Of a DNA stretch of 64,000 bases, positions 34,480 to 43,723 are shown in pieces. The notes below the pieces were generated by a model. That model was not told the origin of the DNA and did no database searches. It saw only the letters and a program-made list of their open reading frames with translations. Positions within the stretch are counted from its first letter, which is position 1, and each line of letters opens with the position of its first letter. A program made the position numbers and the translations under genes. Origin of the DNA: Lachnoclostridium sp. UBA1308 (GTDB lineage Bacteria > Bacillota > Clostridia > Lachnospirales > Lachnospiraceae); assembly GCA_002307215.1 (NCBI GenBank), contig DBTU01000055.1, forward strand, positions 143,116 to 207,115. Reading direction: 5' to 3'.

Positions 34480-35022
34480 ATGAATGATAACATGTTAATA
34501 ACAGATAGACTAATCCTGAGACGCTTTACGACAGGGGATACGAAAAGCTGTTTTGAAAACTGGGGTAATGATGAAACAACCGGAAAATACTTTCCATTTT
34601 TACCTGTTGCATCTGTTGCTAACTTGGAACAGTTAATAAATATGTATTCTGAAAATGAGTATATGTGGGCTGTGGTTGAAAAATCATCAGAAAATGTAAT
34701 TGGAAATGTCAGTATTAATATTCCATACGAAGCTCTACAAATTGGTGAATTAGCATATTTATTAGGTTCAAAATGGTATGGTAAAGGCTATGCAACCGAA
34801 GCTGTGACAGCCGTCCTACAATATATGTTTGTATATAAGGATTTGCACCTAATAGAAGCAAAATATAATGAAAACAATAGCCCTTCAGCCAAGCTACTTA
34901 AGAAGCTTGGCTTTCAGTACGATGGTACATTACGTGATAGAAGAATTGATAAATATACCGGTGAACGAAATGCTCTGGTAATCTGCTCCATCATAAGAAA
35001 CGAGTTTTTCCATATGTTGTGA
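34480..35022 (+). CDS. RimJ/RimL-type GNAT acetyltransferase
   Basis: This 180-residue protein has the typical start LITDRLILRRFTTGDTKSCF, the acetyl-CoA loop LLGSKWYGKGYATEAVTAVL and the tail segment NNSPSAKLLKKLGFQYDG. These are the landmarks of ribosomal-protein or small-molecule N-acetyltransferases in this subfamily; the acceptor is unknown. GAGG lies eight bases before the ATG. It is one of several GNAT genes or remnants in the window (5527, 18049, 33026, 41093). Confidence 0.82.
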   Translation: MNDNMLITDRLILRRFTTGDTKSCFENWGNDETTGKYFPFLPVASVANLEQLINMYSENEYMWAVVEKSSENVIGNVSINIPYEALQIGELAYLLGSKWYGKGYATEAVTAVLQYMFVYKDLHLIEAKYNENNSPSAKLLKKLGFQYDGTLRDRRIDKYTGERNALVICSIIRNEFFHML

Positions 35023-35056
35023 AGGTAGATGCTATACCCCACGCTTTTGCACCGAT

Positions 35057-35851
35057 CTACCTATGTAACTTTTTATTCCTTTTTTTCGTAAAATCAATTG
35101 CAATTTTATAAAATAATTTTCTTGGCAACAAATGAACCATCAAACGAACTATCTTTGCATCAATTACCGGAGCACTCACAACTTTTCCCTTCTTCATATC
35201 ATTCATTGCTAAACGGACAATCTCTTCCGGTGGAGAGAATTTCATAAATCCATTTTTCTTCTTTATTATATTCATTCCGGCACTTGCGTGAAAATCAGAA
35301 TCGATAAAACCCGGGCATACCACCTGCACCTTAATATCAGACTTTTCCAGTTCCATATAAAGTCCTTCTGTAAAATTTAGAATGAAAAGCTTTGTTGAAG
35401 AATATAAAACATTTCGAGGCATTACTGCAAACGCACCATCCGATGATATATTAATAACTGTTCCTCTATTTCTTACCAACATTTTTTCCAGAATATATCG
35501 AGTTAAAATTACCACCGCATTTATTTGTAGAAACAAAATTCTATCCATCTCTTCTCTCGTCGTTTCTGAAAATACCGATTTTAAGCCAAATCCTGCATTG
35601 TTTACCAACACTTCAATCTCATCATCCTTGATTTCATCCAGAAGATAAATCAAACCTTCTTGATTTGCCAAATCTACTATCACAACTTTGACCTCAACAT
35701 GATATGTATGCTCAATATCGATTGCATTTGCCTTAATCTTTTCTTCCCGTCTTCCGGTAATTATAAGATTACAACCTTCTTTTGCATACTCCTTTGCATA
35801 TGCCAATCCAAGTCCACTTGTTGCTCCTGTTATTAATACTGCATTCTTCAT
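35057..35851 (-). CDS. Short-chain dehydrogenase/reductase (DltE-like)
   Basis: The 264-residue Rossmann enzyme has the cofactor motif TGATSGLG (8-15) with GRREEK after strand 2, suggesting NADP(H), the NNAGFG motif, catalytic Ser in INISSDGAF and YSSTK (Tyr-x3-Lys). The C-terminal VRLMVHLLPRKLFYKIA is typical of the classical SDR subgroup near DltE. The substrate is unknown. It lies 103 bp after the TetR gene on the same strand and is probably its target. AGGAG lies seven bases before the ATG. Confidence 0.85.
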   Translation of the reverse strand: MKNAVLITGATSGLGLAYAKEYAKEGCNLIITGRREEKIKANAIDIEHTYHVEVKVVIVDLANQEGLIYLLDEIKDDEIEVLVNNAGFGLKSVFSETTREEMDRILFLQINAVVILTRYILEKMLVRNRGTVINISSDGAFAVMPRNVLYSSTKLFILNFTEGLYMELEKSDIKVQVVCPGFIDSDFHASAGMNIIKKKNGFMKFSPPEEIVRLAMNDMKKGKVVSAPVIDAKIVRLMVHLLPRKLFYKIAIDFTKKRNKKLHR

Positions 35852-35954
35852 ATCTAATCTCCTTATTTTTATGATTTTTATTATTGATGTTTGTTCATTG
35901 ATACTTATTCATTCGATTGCTATTTTTTTACCCCGGATTTTTCCGGGGTATCAA

Positions 35955-36518
35955 TTATCCTAGTAGCAACTTAATCATTGCCATAGCCTTTTCTGCTTTT
36001 TCTTCCGGGATCAGAGATTCATCATTTACAATGGATGACTGCCCATACACAATGAATTTTGAAGTAGTATCAGGATCTTCAACATTTGTTAATCCTCTCT
36101 CATTTAATTGAACTATAAATTTTTTCATATATGGTTGAAATTTATCATTCATAATTATTTCTAACTGTCTATGGAACATTTGATTTCCATCCTTATGATA
36201 AAAATCATGGTACCTTTCTTTTCCATCATTATTAATAAATATATCAAAGATTTTCTTAAGATATGCCTCTAATGATCCTTCATCACTCTCTAAAACCTCT
36301 ATTAAAGGAGCGGTACATTCGCTCGCATATAATGTGACAGCATATTCAAATAATTCATATTTTGACTTAAAATAATTATAGCACAGACCGGGTACAACAT
36401 TAACTGCTTTAGCAATATCCTTTATAGAAGTTGCTTCATATCCTTTTTCTGCAAATAATCTCATTGCAGTATCTGCAATTTCACGCTTTCGAACTTCAGG
36501 TTCCTTTGATATTCTCAT
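35955..36518 (-). CDS. TetR-family repressor
   Basis: The 187-residue regulator has an N-terminal helix-turn-helix (EIADTAMRLFAEKGYEATSI, KDIAKAVNVVPGLCYNYFKS) and a variable helical ligand domain. TGGAGGTGAAAA precedes the ATG. It sits directly upstream of the SDR gene, so the usual arrangement of a repressor controlling an oxidoreductase operon applies. A short GC-rich hairpin lies between them at 35931-35951. The ligand is unknown. Confidence 0.85.
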   Translation of the reverse strand: MRISKEPEVRKREIADTAMRLFAEKGYEATSIKDIAKAVNVVPGLCYNYFKSKYELFEYAVTLYASECTAPLIEVLESDEGSLEAYLKKIFDIFINNDGKERYHDFYHKDGNQMFHRQLEIIMNDKFQPYMKKFIVQLNERGLTNVEDPDTTSKFIVYGQSSIVNDESLIPEEKAEKAMAMIKLLLG

Positions 36519-36658
36519 TTTTCACCTCCATTAATGAGTATATTATTTCACTGAATATTTGTCAATGACTTTTTATCAATCGGTAATTGATAGATATATT
36601 TAGGCCTGAAAAGCATTCCATTGAAATGGATATTCAAACGCTTGCATGATTTACACGT

Positions 36659-36702
36659 CAGTAATAGCCTAGGAGCGATTTTCATTCCTAGGCTATTATT
36701 AC
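36659..36702. repeat. Hairpin after the broken phosphotransferase gene
   Basis: AGTAATAGCCTAGGA and TCCTAGGCTATT-ATTACT pair around an 11-base loop. It probably ended transcription of the former gene at 36721, but no T run is left. Confidence 0.5.
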
Positions 36703-36720
36703 TATCACTCTTTCTATACG

Positions 36721-37293
36721 CTAAAACAACTCGTCCAAAAGGATATAATATTTGATTTTTTCCCAATCAGGTACAATACCTAATTCATCAAAAAGACTCG
36801 TTGCATTAAAATCGTCATAGACTTTTCCACCGTGAGAGCCGTCAAAATTATGTTTCAGGCTTCGATAACAGAGAGCGATATCCTGATACTTATCTGCAAC
36901 CCCGCTACTCCCCAGATCAATAAAACCATTAATTTTGTTATCCTTAATAATTACATTTGGCATACAATAATCTCCATGCGAAAATACAAGTTCTTCGACA
37001 GGCTTATTATCTTTTAGCCATTGCAATAATTCTGCGGGGCTCTTAAATCCGGTATCGCCAAAGGTTTCCGTTTCTGAATCTTCAACATTAAAAAGATTCT
37101 GTTTCAGACGCATTTCTGCAAGCTTAAGCTTATTATCTATTGAATTGCAATATGGGCAGGTTGAAATATCAATTTTCCAAAGCATTCTTAACCCTTCTGC
37201 CAACATCGCAACTAACTGTTTAGGTATCTACAACAATTCAGCTGAGCAGGACATTTCACCGATAAGCTTACTCATTAGTAAATAACTCCAAAA
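36721..37293 (-). pseudogene. Broken aminoglycoside O-phosphotransferase, APH(3')-like
   Basis: The readable part is the C-terminal two-thirds of an APH(3') enzyme: LVFSHGDYCMPNVII with the catalytic Asp, GFIDLGSSGVADKYQDIAL, and the ending KIKYYILLDELF as in APH(3')-III. Upstream, homology continues (WSYLLMSKLIGEMSCSAELL, then PKQLVAMLAEG) but is interrupted by an in-frame TAG at 37228-37230, and a TGA lies at 37294-37296. The first 80 or so residues are gone. A short frame from ATG 37206 could still make 161 residues, lacking the ATP-binding lobe, so it should be inactive. Confidence 0.85.
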
Positions 37294-37408
37294 TCAACCC
37301 ACTCTAATATTACTATATCACTCATTTAACCTTTTTATATGCTTTATTCATTGCCTCATTAATGATTTCATTTATACATCAAGACACCCTAATTTGTCAT
37401 ATTAAAAA

Positions 37409-37531
37409 CTAATATAGCCTGCTGTACTTCGAGTAATGGCTGTATTCACCTTGCCGAATTCTATCCGCCAACTCAAATATTTGAAATATTTCTTCTCTCG
37501 TAAAATCCTTCAAATCAACCACACTTCTCAT
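37409..37531 (-). pseudogene. N-terminal fragment of an ornithine/aspartate-type carbamoyltransferase
   Basis: ATG 37531, with AGGAG six bases upstream, opens MRSVVDLKDFTREEIFQIFE and LADRIRQGEYSHY, the standard first helix of carbamoyltransferases. It breaks after about 33 residues into unrelated sequence and stops at TAG 37409. The carbamoyl-phosphate motif STRT, expected near residue 50, is absent. The start signals survive, so it may still be translated to a 40-residue peptide. Nothing else is recognisable in 37532-37747. Confidence 0.65.
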
Positions 37532-37747
37532 AACGTTCTCCTATCTAATAGATTTTCATTCAATGCTTATCCAAAAGACCAATCATTTTGGTCGCAACTC
37601 CATTTTTTCTTTATCGAATTTTTCAGGGCAGTAACCTCCCATATCAAAACGACTTTTCCCATAATTTTTAATTACTCTCTTAATAACACCATAAACACAC
37701 AAATCCTACCGCTATCTACACCAAAGTTGATCCTCTCGTTTATCTAT

Positions 37748-38599
37748 CTAACTATTTAATTTTTGTAAAATAGTTGTTATTCTCTCTGTGCAATCAGATT
37801 TTCTATACTCAGCTTTTTTCCATGAATCTGAAAGAGGAAAGTAGACATTATCATTTGCCTTTGTTCCTAAATCCCATTGACCATTTTCATCTATGTTGTT
37901 TTCTAACCAGTCCACTATAAAGCCAAGTTTTCCATTTGCTAATTTATATCCGGACAAAATCTCAATCGCTGATAAATACTGACTTGCCTCTTTAGACGCA
38001 AAAGCATTGGGCAATTCATTCAAGGGTTTGTTATAGACATAAAAAATTCCATATTGTTTTGAGATTATGTAATCCAACAACTGATTCTCTACTTTTTCCG
38101 ATAAGACGCCTTGAAGTAAATGAATATGATAAAAATCTGAGAAATCAAGTTCTCTTGAACCTTTGGGTTTTGAAGAAAATTCGCATATATATGCTTTTAA
38201 ATAGGCATCATCATTATAAGTCCCACTTTCAAATGCTTTTTCAATAATATTTGACCAATGTTTAGAGAATTTTAATGCCAGTTCGTTGTCAGGCTCGAAT
38301 ATTCTCACCCACGTCGACAACATAAGTTGCGTAAACAGCTCCCAATTATGTGTCTTTTCCCAATAATTATCTATTTTCCTCTCGCCATGTAAACATGATG
38401 TCATACAGTCAACGGCTTTCCGAATCGGAGTATCCTTTATGGTGAATCCTAAGCCTTTTAATCGACGCAAAGCCTGCTCTGTGGTTAATAGATACCTTTT
38501 ATTGGGTTGAGATAATGAATGAAAAACTTGTCCCCATGTGCCGTCATCATTTTGCAGTTCAATAATTTTTTCAGCTAATTTACCTTCCTTATGATTCAT
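37748..38599 (-). CDS. Uncharacterised helical protein, possibly an alpha/alpha toroid
   Basis: This 283-residue soluble protein has QNDDGTWGQVFHSLSQP near the start, LTTEQALRRLKGLGF, and NIDENGQWDLGTKANDNVYF near the end, separated by helix-rich stretches. Repeated DDGTWG/ENGQWD segments recall squalene-cyclase-like alpha/alpha toroids (QxxDGSW motifs). The family role is not known to me. GGGGGAG precedes the ATG. It follows the methyltransferase gene by 61 bp, so co-transcription is possible. Confidence 0.5.
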   Translation of the reverse strand: MNHKEGKLAEKIIELQNDDGTWGQVFHSLSQPNKRYLLTTEQALRRLKGLGFTIKDTPIRKAVDCMTSCLHGERKIDNYWEKTHNWELFTQLMLSTWVRIFEPDNELALKFSKHWSNIIEKAFESGTYNDDAYLKAYICEFSSKPKGSRELDFSDFYHIHLLQGVLSEKVENQLLDYIISKQYGIFYVYNKPLNELPNAFASKEASQYLSAIEILSGYKLANGKLGFIVDWLENNIDENGQWDLGTKANDNVYFPLSDSWKKAEYRKSDCTERITTILQKLNS

Positions 38600-38660
38600 C
38601 TAAATGCTCCCCCTGAACACGGTAATATAAATAATCCGCTACTAATTTTGTTTGACCGGC

Positions 38661-39416
38661 TTACACTTTCCCGACATAACTACGCAATAGATTTGGCATA
38701 CATAAATATCCTGACTCATTGTATTTATTGAACAATTGTCTAAGTGCAATTATATATGGTTCATAATTGACTTCGCCTGTTTTGGGAGCATAGGAAGCTG
38801 ATAAATTTCTACCAATGAATCCTTCTTCATCAAAAGTAAGTGCATGATTGAAAATTTTATATTCACAGATTCCATCTCGAAAAAAATCACTGTATTCTTC
38901 CGGACTCTCTCCTCTATCTCCACCTGAAAATCCTTTAAAATCATGACAAAAGGTTTTGTTTATTACGTCATTCTCTTGTACTAATTCACTTTTACTATCC
39001 CTGCTGTTCCAAACAAGAACAACTGATCCTTTATTTCTCAATATTCGTTGACATTCGGCTTTGAATTTGCTTCTATCAAACCAATGAAACGCCTGTGCAA
39101 CAGTGATAAAATCGACACTTGAATCAGCAAGACCTGTGTTTTCAGCAGAAGCATTGATCGATTTAAATTTGCTAAAATCAGACAAACTTTGTTCTGAATT
39201 TTTACGCATATCTGCATTTGGCTCAACGGCATAGACCATACTGCCTTGCTTTAATAGAAGTTTGGTAAATATCCCGGTGCCCGACCCAATGTCGGCTATT
39301 GTACTGTTTTTATCAAACCCTAAATCTTGATATAAATACGAAATGAATACATCCGGGTATGTCGGTCTATACTTTGCATAAATATTCGATATTCCTGTAA
39401 ACTTATCTTCATTCAT
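38661..39416 (-). CDS. Class I SAM-dependent methyltransferase (UbiE/Methyltransf_11-like)
   Basis: The 251-residue protein has FTGISNIYAKYRPTYPDVFI at the start, motif I IADIGSGTGIFTKLLL, the acidic VYAVEPNADMR, and motif VDFITVAQAFHWFD, the classic set for Methyltransf_11 enzymes acting on small molecules. The substrate is unknown. AAAGAGG lies nine or ten bases before the ATG. It is an intact gene amid several broken ones. Confidence 0.82.
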   Translation of the reverse strand: MNEDKFTGISNIYAKYRPTYPDVFISYLYQDLGFDKNSTIADIGSGTGIFTKLLLKQGSMVYAVEPNADMRKNSEQSLSDFSKFKSINASAENTGLADSSVDFITVAQAFHWFDRSKFKAECQRILRNKGSVVLVWNSRDSKSELVQENDVINKTFCHDFKGFSGGDRGESPEEYSDFFRDGICEYKIFNHALTFDEEGFIGRNLSASYAPKTGEVNYEPYIIALRQLFNKYNESGYLCMPNLLRSYVGKV

Positions 39417-39612
39417 TTCAATTGCCCTCTTTCACATAAAAAATAAATATTCTACAATTTTAACTGTTCTACTAAATTCTGATTTTGTTCAATTCCTAAT
39501 TGGCTAATGGTATTGAATCAACATATCGTGAGATTTTAACCCATGGTAATATTATACATCCAACATTGTTTTAATTACAACCCACTTGTATATTCGAGCA
39601 AATTCTACCTGC

Positions 39613-40870
39613 CTAATATACTTTACGAATATCTGTATATCCATCTTTTTCAAGATTTTCAAATTGAAATTTTACATTTTTATTAAGGGGCTGAACTAAA
39701 ACTATGTTTCCGCCCTCTCTTAATTTAGTTGCTTCTTCTAATATCTCAATTATTCTTTCAGAATTAATATTCTTATCAACTAAAATAGCAATGCTCCTCT
39801 TATTTCTATAATTATTCTCTTTAGCATTATCCTTTAATATTGTAATGATTCTTTCAAATCCGACCGAAAAGCCACAGGCGGTAATGCTCTGACCACAGAA
39901 TTTTCCTATCATTTCATCATAACGTCCTCCACCCGCTATTGAGAAATTGTACCCTGGAATACTTATCTCAAAAATTGTACCCGTGTAATAAGACATTCCT
40001 CTAACTAATGTCGGATTATAAACCAATTTCACATCCTTGTTAATCATATTTTTAACACAAGTAATAATGGTATCAACATTTTCTATAATTTGTGTATCAA
40101 CAAAATCGTCCTCTAAGAATTCGCAAAACTTTGAACATCTACTTAACTCATTCTGATTATCAAAAATTGAAATTAATTTTTCAACTTTCTCAATAGTATA
40201 TCCTCCTAATTGTAACTCCTCTTTGACTTTCTCTGCACCAAGTTTTTCGATCTTATCAAGACTAATAAAAACCTCATTAAAGTCATCTTCACAAAAACCA
40301 GCATAAGCGCCCATCGCCTTTAATATTTTTCTATCATTTATGTGTACAGTAAATTCAGATATACCCACTTCTTTAAAAATGTTCGTTAACATTGTCGCGG
40401 TTGCTGCAATTAGTTCTATTTCAGCTAAGATTGTATTATCACCTAATATATCTATGTCACACTGCATAAACTGACGAAACCTTCCCTTTTGTGGCTTATC
40501 TGCTCTAAAGGCATTGCCTATTTGTAATGATTTAAAGGGCATTGATAGTTTGCTCATATTATTTGCATAGTATCTTGCCAATGGAACTGTCAAATCATAG
40601 CGTAATCCGAAATCTGCAAGTTCAAATTTTCCGTCTTCAAAAGCTCTTTTGAGTTCTTCTCCTCGTTTCATGATTTGGAACATCAATTTTTCATTCTCTC
40701 CGCCTTGCTTTCCGGTTAAATTCTATATGTTCCATGACAGGTGTTTCTATTTGAGAAAATCCATATAGTGCATATGTTTCTTTTATCATTGACAGAACGT
40801 ACTCCCTTAATCTCATTTCATCCGGTAATATATCACACATACCTTTCACAGGTGTTTTTAAAAATGTCAT
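39613..40870 (-). pseudogene. hisS: Histidyl-tRNA synthetase with a frameshift
   Basis: From ATG 40870 (MTFLKTPVKGMCDILPDE; GGAGG nine bases upstream) the frame reads a normal class II HisRS N terminus to VMEHIEFN, then changes frame at 40714-40723 and stops. The other frame resumes exactly with GKQGGENEKLMFQIMKRGEE and runs 350 residues through RYDLTVPLARYY, RGMSYYTGTIFEI and GGGRYDEM to the stop at 39613. Aligned with the family, about two bases are missing after GAA, near a run of A in the expected sequence. Total length (about 420) is otherwise right. A sequencing error is possible; if real, it is a dead second hisS. It lies behind a histidine attenuator. Confidence 0.85.
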
Positions 40871-40904
40871 AGCATTTCCCTCCAATTATTTTTCTATTTA
40901 TATT

Positions 40905-41080
40905 AAAAAAGCCATTCAGGCTACACCCAAATGACTTTTCGTATATAAAGACCTTCATCTTTATTTAATAAGCATCTCATGGGCATAACCAATAGAACAA
41001 GCCCATGAAATTTTCATAAGCTAGTTTTTCCAATGATTATGATGATGCATATTAAATAAATACATATTTGTCTCCTCCAA
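40905..41080 (-). promoter_or_regulatory. Histidine leader-peptide transcription attenuator, copy 2 (hisS)
   Basis: Order on the minus strand: leader peptide gene, TCATGGGC (41001-41008), GCCCATGA (40977-40984), terminator AGTCATTTGGG/CCTGAATGGCT (40911-40936), six T (40905-40910). An outer stem pairs 41044-41060, inside the leader gene, with 40960-40976 over 17 bp with one mismatch, so ribosome position decides whether region 2 is free. GCCCATGA can instead pair with TCATTTGGGT of the terminator. The design matches copy 1 at 18537-18750. Confidence 0.85.
41021..41065 (-). CDS. Histidine-rich leader peptide (14 aa), copy 2
   Basis: ATG 41065 with GGAGG eight bases upstream encodes MYLFNMHHHNHWKN and ends at TAG 41021. 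Codons 7, 8, 9 and 11 are CAT. It has the same length as the leader at 18691-18735. Confidence 0.8.
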   Translation of the reverse strand: MYLFNMHHHNHWKN

Positions 41081-41092
41081 TTTCCAAAATTA

Positions 41093-41263
41093 TTATTTTG
41101 ATAATATCTCATATCCGGCAACCGTCCTTACTTTTTCCTCATTGTAAGCTATTGCTTTTAATTCCTCCTTGGTATAATCCTTGATATTCACCTCAAAGAA
41201 ATTGCGATTAATTAAATCTGCAACAAATTTTGCATCTTCTTGTTCAAATCTTCTTATTATCAT
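41093..41263 (-). pseudogene. N-terminal fragment of a GNAT acetyltransferase (56 aa)
   Basis: ATG 41263 (GGAGG five bases upstream) begins MIIRRFEQEDAKFVADLINR and NFFEVNIKDYTKEEL, a familiar GNAT opening, and ends after YEILSK at 41093. The acetyl-CoA domain is missing. The fragment lies directly upstream of the hisS attenuator, and its end may host that transcript's promoter. Confidence 0.6.
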
Positions 41264-41351
41264 GATGACCTCCTCAGATATTCCTATCTAACAATATCTC
41301 ATCAACTAAAATCCAACCAGAAACATTGTCACAAACTGGCTTTTTATTCGG

Positions 41352-41546
41352 TCAAATCGTATCTTTGAAGGATAATGGAATTGGTTTTTTACCAGTTCTA
41401 TTATAATAAGCATTCGTAGTATAAAGGTCTACACCTATTACTTCACATTTTTTTAGAGCCATAGTTACTTCACCAGAGCCACAACATAAATCAAGAATTT
41501 TGTTACCTGTAACCTCGTTCTCAAAGTTTCCGTGTCCATTTTTCAT
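41352..41546 (-). pseudogene. Fragment of a SAM-dependent methyltransferase (64 aa)
   Basis: The frame reads NKILDLCCGSGEVTMALKKC, then VIGVDLYTTNAYYNRTGKK: motif I (DLCCGSG) and the acidic loop of a class I methyltransferase. The N-terminal part is shortened and everything after FKDTI is absent. A GAGAGG stretch precedes its ATG, but 64 residues cannot form the domain. The 41547-41704 stretch shows nothing further. Confidence 0.6.
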
Positions 41547-41704
41547 TTTCCTCTCTTCTGCTTATTTTTATGAAGCGTTGTATTTCTTCTTGTTTTGCAG
41601 TTCTCCATTCGGCTCATTTAAAATAATATGAAAGAAATAATGCATTTATTTGAAAATCGGCACATATATAACTTCTAGCTTATCAAGGTTCCAATCACCT
41701 CAGC

Positions 41705-42219
41705 CTACAATATTATATCTATGTAATAATCTTCGTTTTCCTTGATATAAAATATCACTCTCCACTCAATCATCGAAACCGGAGAAAAATAGAAGGAAGA
41801 ACATGCAAGACGTCTATTATATTTTTCTGAACTCTTATCTACAATAAATATAGCGGATGGACCAAATGAACCTCCTATAATAGCATCACCGTGTGCAGAG
41901 ATTTCATTAGAAATTATCCTACTCCTGGATTTGTCACCTCTTGCGCAGTCTTGTATTCTGAATTCTTCCTGTGATAATTCCGGAGAAATACAATACGTTA
42001 ACATTATACAATTATTAGGGAACAGCATATCTTTATTGAATCGAAATGACTCTTCCTGTAACGTTTGTGTATCGCATTCATATAACGTAATTCTATATTC
42101 CTGTTTACTGACCGGATCAAATACATCAAATCCATATGGCGCGAGCTCTATCTTTATAATATTCTCTGCAATGTTTTTTCCGATTTCTTCATCGACTACT
42201 CAATTGAAGTATATACCAT
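41705..42219 (-). pseudogene. Hypothetical gene with an N-terminal frameshift
   Basis: A coherent frame without its own start runs from about 42199 to 41705: VDEEIGKNIAENIIKIELAP, then YGFDVFDPVSKQEYRI and so on, ending YIDIIL. Upstream, ATG 42219 opens MVYTSIE and hits TAG at 42196-42198; a one-base change there would join the two. The product, about 170 residues, is soluble and of unknown family. Part of it could still be made from the internal ATG at 42028. Confidence 0.5.
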
Positions 42220-42443
42220 TTTATTACATAATTCCATGATTTCATTTTAGTATTATTAATATATAACTATAAGATTTTATTCAGTTTTTGTTTGTTCAGT
42301 CTGATGTTTTGTAGTAAAAATAACTAATGATTTTTTTTTTGCGAACGAATTATGCTAATAGTTCACTTGTGAAATTCTAAGGTTTTTGCTATTCTATTCT
42401 TAACAAAAACCTTGTTATTATCATGGATTGGAGATGTACTTGA

Positions 42444-43484
42444 ATGAAAATAAATGAAGTAATACGAAAATATAGGAAAGATGAAAAACTTACTCAAGAG
42501 CAATTGGCTAATTATCTAGGAATATCTGCCCCTGCAGTAAACAAGTGGGAGAATGGAATTTCATATCCAGACATTACACTTTTAGCGCCACTTGCTCGAA
42601 TCTTGAAAATTGATGTGGACACTTTACTTTCGTTCAATGAAGAATTATCGGATGCGGAAAGCAAACAATTAGTGAAAGAACTATCTGATTTTATTAAAAA
42701 TGAAGGTTTTATTTTAGGATTCGAAAGAGGCGAAGCTTTGCTGAAAGAACATCCTAACTGCGATATATTAAGACTGTATACTGCTGATATCCTTCGTCTT
42801 CATCTTACTGTCAAAGAAACCTCGAATTCCGAGCTTTATGAAAACAAAATAATCAGCTGGTATGAAGTAATTTTATCCAGCAAAGATGAGAAGCTTGCTA
42901 ACAGGTCAAAATCATCGTTAGCTTCCTTCTATATGAACAAAGGGGAATATCAAAAATCACAGCAATATTTAGATGAACTCAAGACCCTCGATTTTGATAA
43001 ACAAATAACCCAGGCAATACTTTATGAGAGACAATCCCAAAATGAAAATGCATATGAATTATACGAGAACATACTTTTTGAAGAGGCCCATAAAATCAAC
43101 GGAGTTTTACAGATGATTTGCCATTTACTATGCAATGAAAAAAAGTTTATGATGGCAGAAAAATATGCAAATTTATCTAGGGATATTGCCCTTTTACTGG
43201 ACTTGGGAGATTATACAGCATATGCATCCAATTTCCTGTTAGCCGTAGAAAAAAGAGAGAAAGCCTCGGTAATAGAAATGCTGGAACATATGATAAATGG
43301 TATAGATACTTATACAGATTATATGGATTCAGACCTTTATTCACATAAAAAGTTCTGTAAGCGCGTAAATTTTGATTCTGCAAAAGAAATTTTTAGAAAT
43401 GCTTTGAAAAATAATTCTGAACTTGATTTTGTCAAAAATGAGCCAAATGCCAAAAAGTTGTTTCAAAAATTAAGCAAGTCGTAA
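42444..43484 (+). CDS. XRE-type HTH regulator with a TPR-like C-terminal domain
   Basis: This 346-residue protein has an HTH (INEVIRKYRKDEKLTQEQLA, ISAPAVNKWENGISYPD; residues 3-60) followed by helix-turn-helix repeats typical of TPR (SLASFYMNKGEYQKSQQYLD, ILYERQSQNENAYELYENIL, MAEKYANLSRDIALLLDLGD). Such regulators often respond to peptides (RRNPP-like) or stress; the ligand is unknown. GGAG lies about nine bases before the ATG. It is monocistronic with its own hairpin at 43536-43581. Confidence 0.75.
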   Translation: MKINEVIRKYRKDEKLTQEQLANYLGISAPAVNKWENGISYPDITLLAPLARILKIDVDTLLSFNEELSDAESKQLVKELSDFIKNEGFILGFERGEALLKEHPNCDILRLYTADILRLHLTVKETSNSELYENKIISWYEVILSSKDEKLANRSKSSLASFYMNKGEYQKSQQYLDELKTLDFDKQITQAILYERQSQNENAYELYENILFEEAHKINGVLQMICHLLCNEKKFMMAEKYANLSRDIALLLDLGDYTAYASNFLLAVEKREKASVIEMLEHMINGIDTYTDYMDSDLYSHKKFCKRVNFDSAKEIFRNALKNNSELDFVKNEPNAKKLFQKLSKS

Positions 43485-43535
43485 GATAGCCGACCATTGA
43501 TGAGGGATAGTATCTCCTCATAGTCATACAATAAA

Positions 43536-43581
43536 AACCTTCAGACGTAAAATAATATTATTTATCATACGTCAGAAGGTT
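43536..43581 (+). terminator. Hairpin after the HTH-TPR gene
   Basis: Arms AACCTTCAGACGTA and TACGTCAGAAGGTT (one mismatch) enclose an AT-rich loop and are followed by AATTTAT. It lies 51 bp after the stop. Confidence 0.55.
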
Positions 43582-43723
43582 AATTTATGATTAGAGATAT
43601 CCACTTTTATTAGTTCGAAAGGACTTTTTAACTCATTCAGATATTTTGTTTCTATTTATTATCTATTTCAGAAATCCAATTATATAGGGTTTCTACCGTG
43701 GTGGTTAATTCAAATCCAATTTC

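Noticed and set aside
35931..35951. Terminator between the TetR and SDR genes
   Set aside because: The hairpin is followed by A, not T, on the coding strand, so co-transcription is not excluded.
37436..37759. 107-residue open frame on the + strand
   Set aside because: It is the antisense of the carbamoyltransferase fragment and AT-rich DNA, with no ribosome site.
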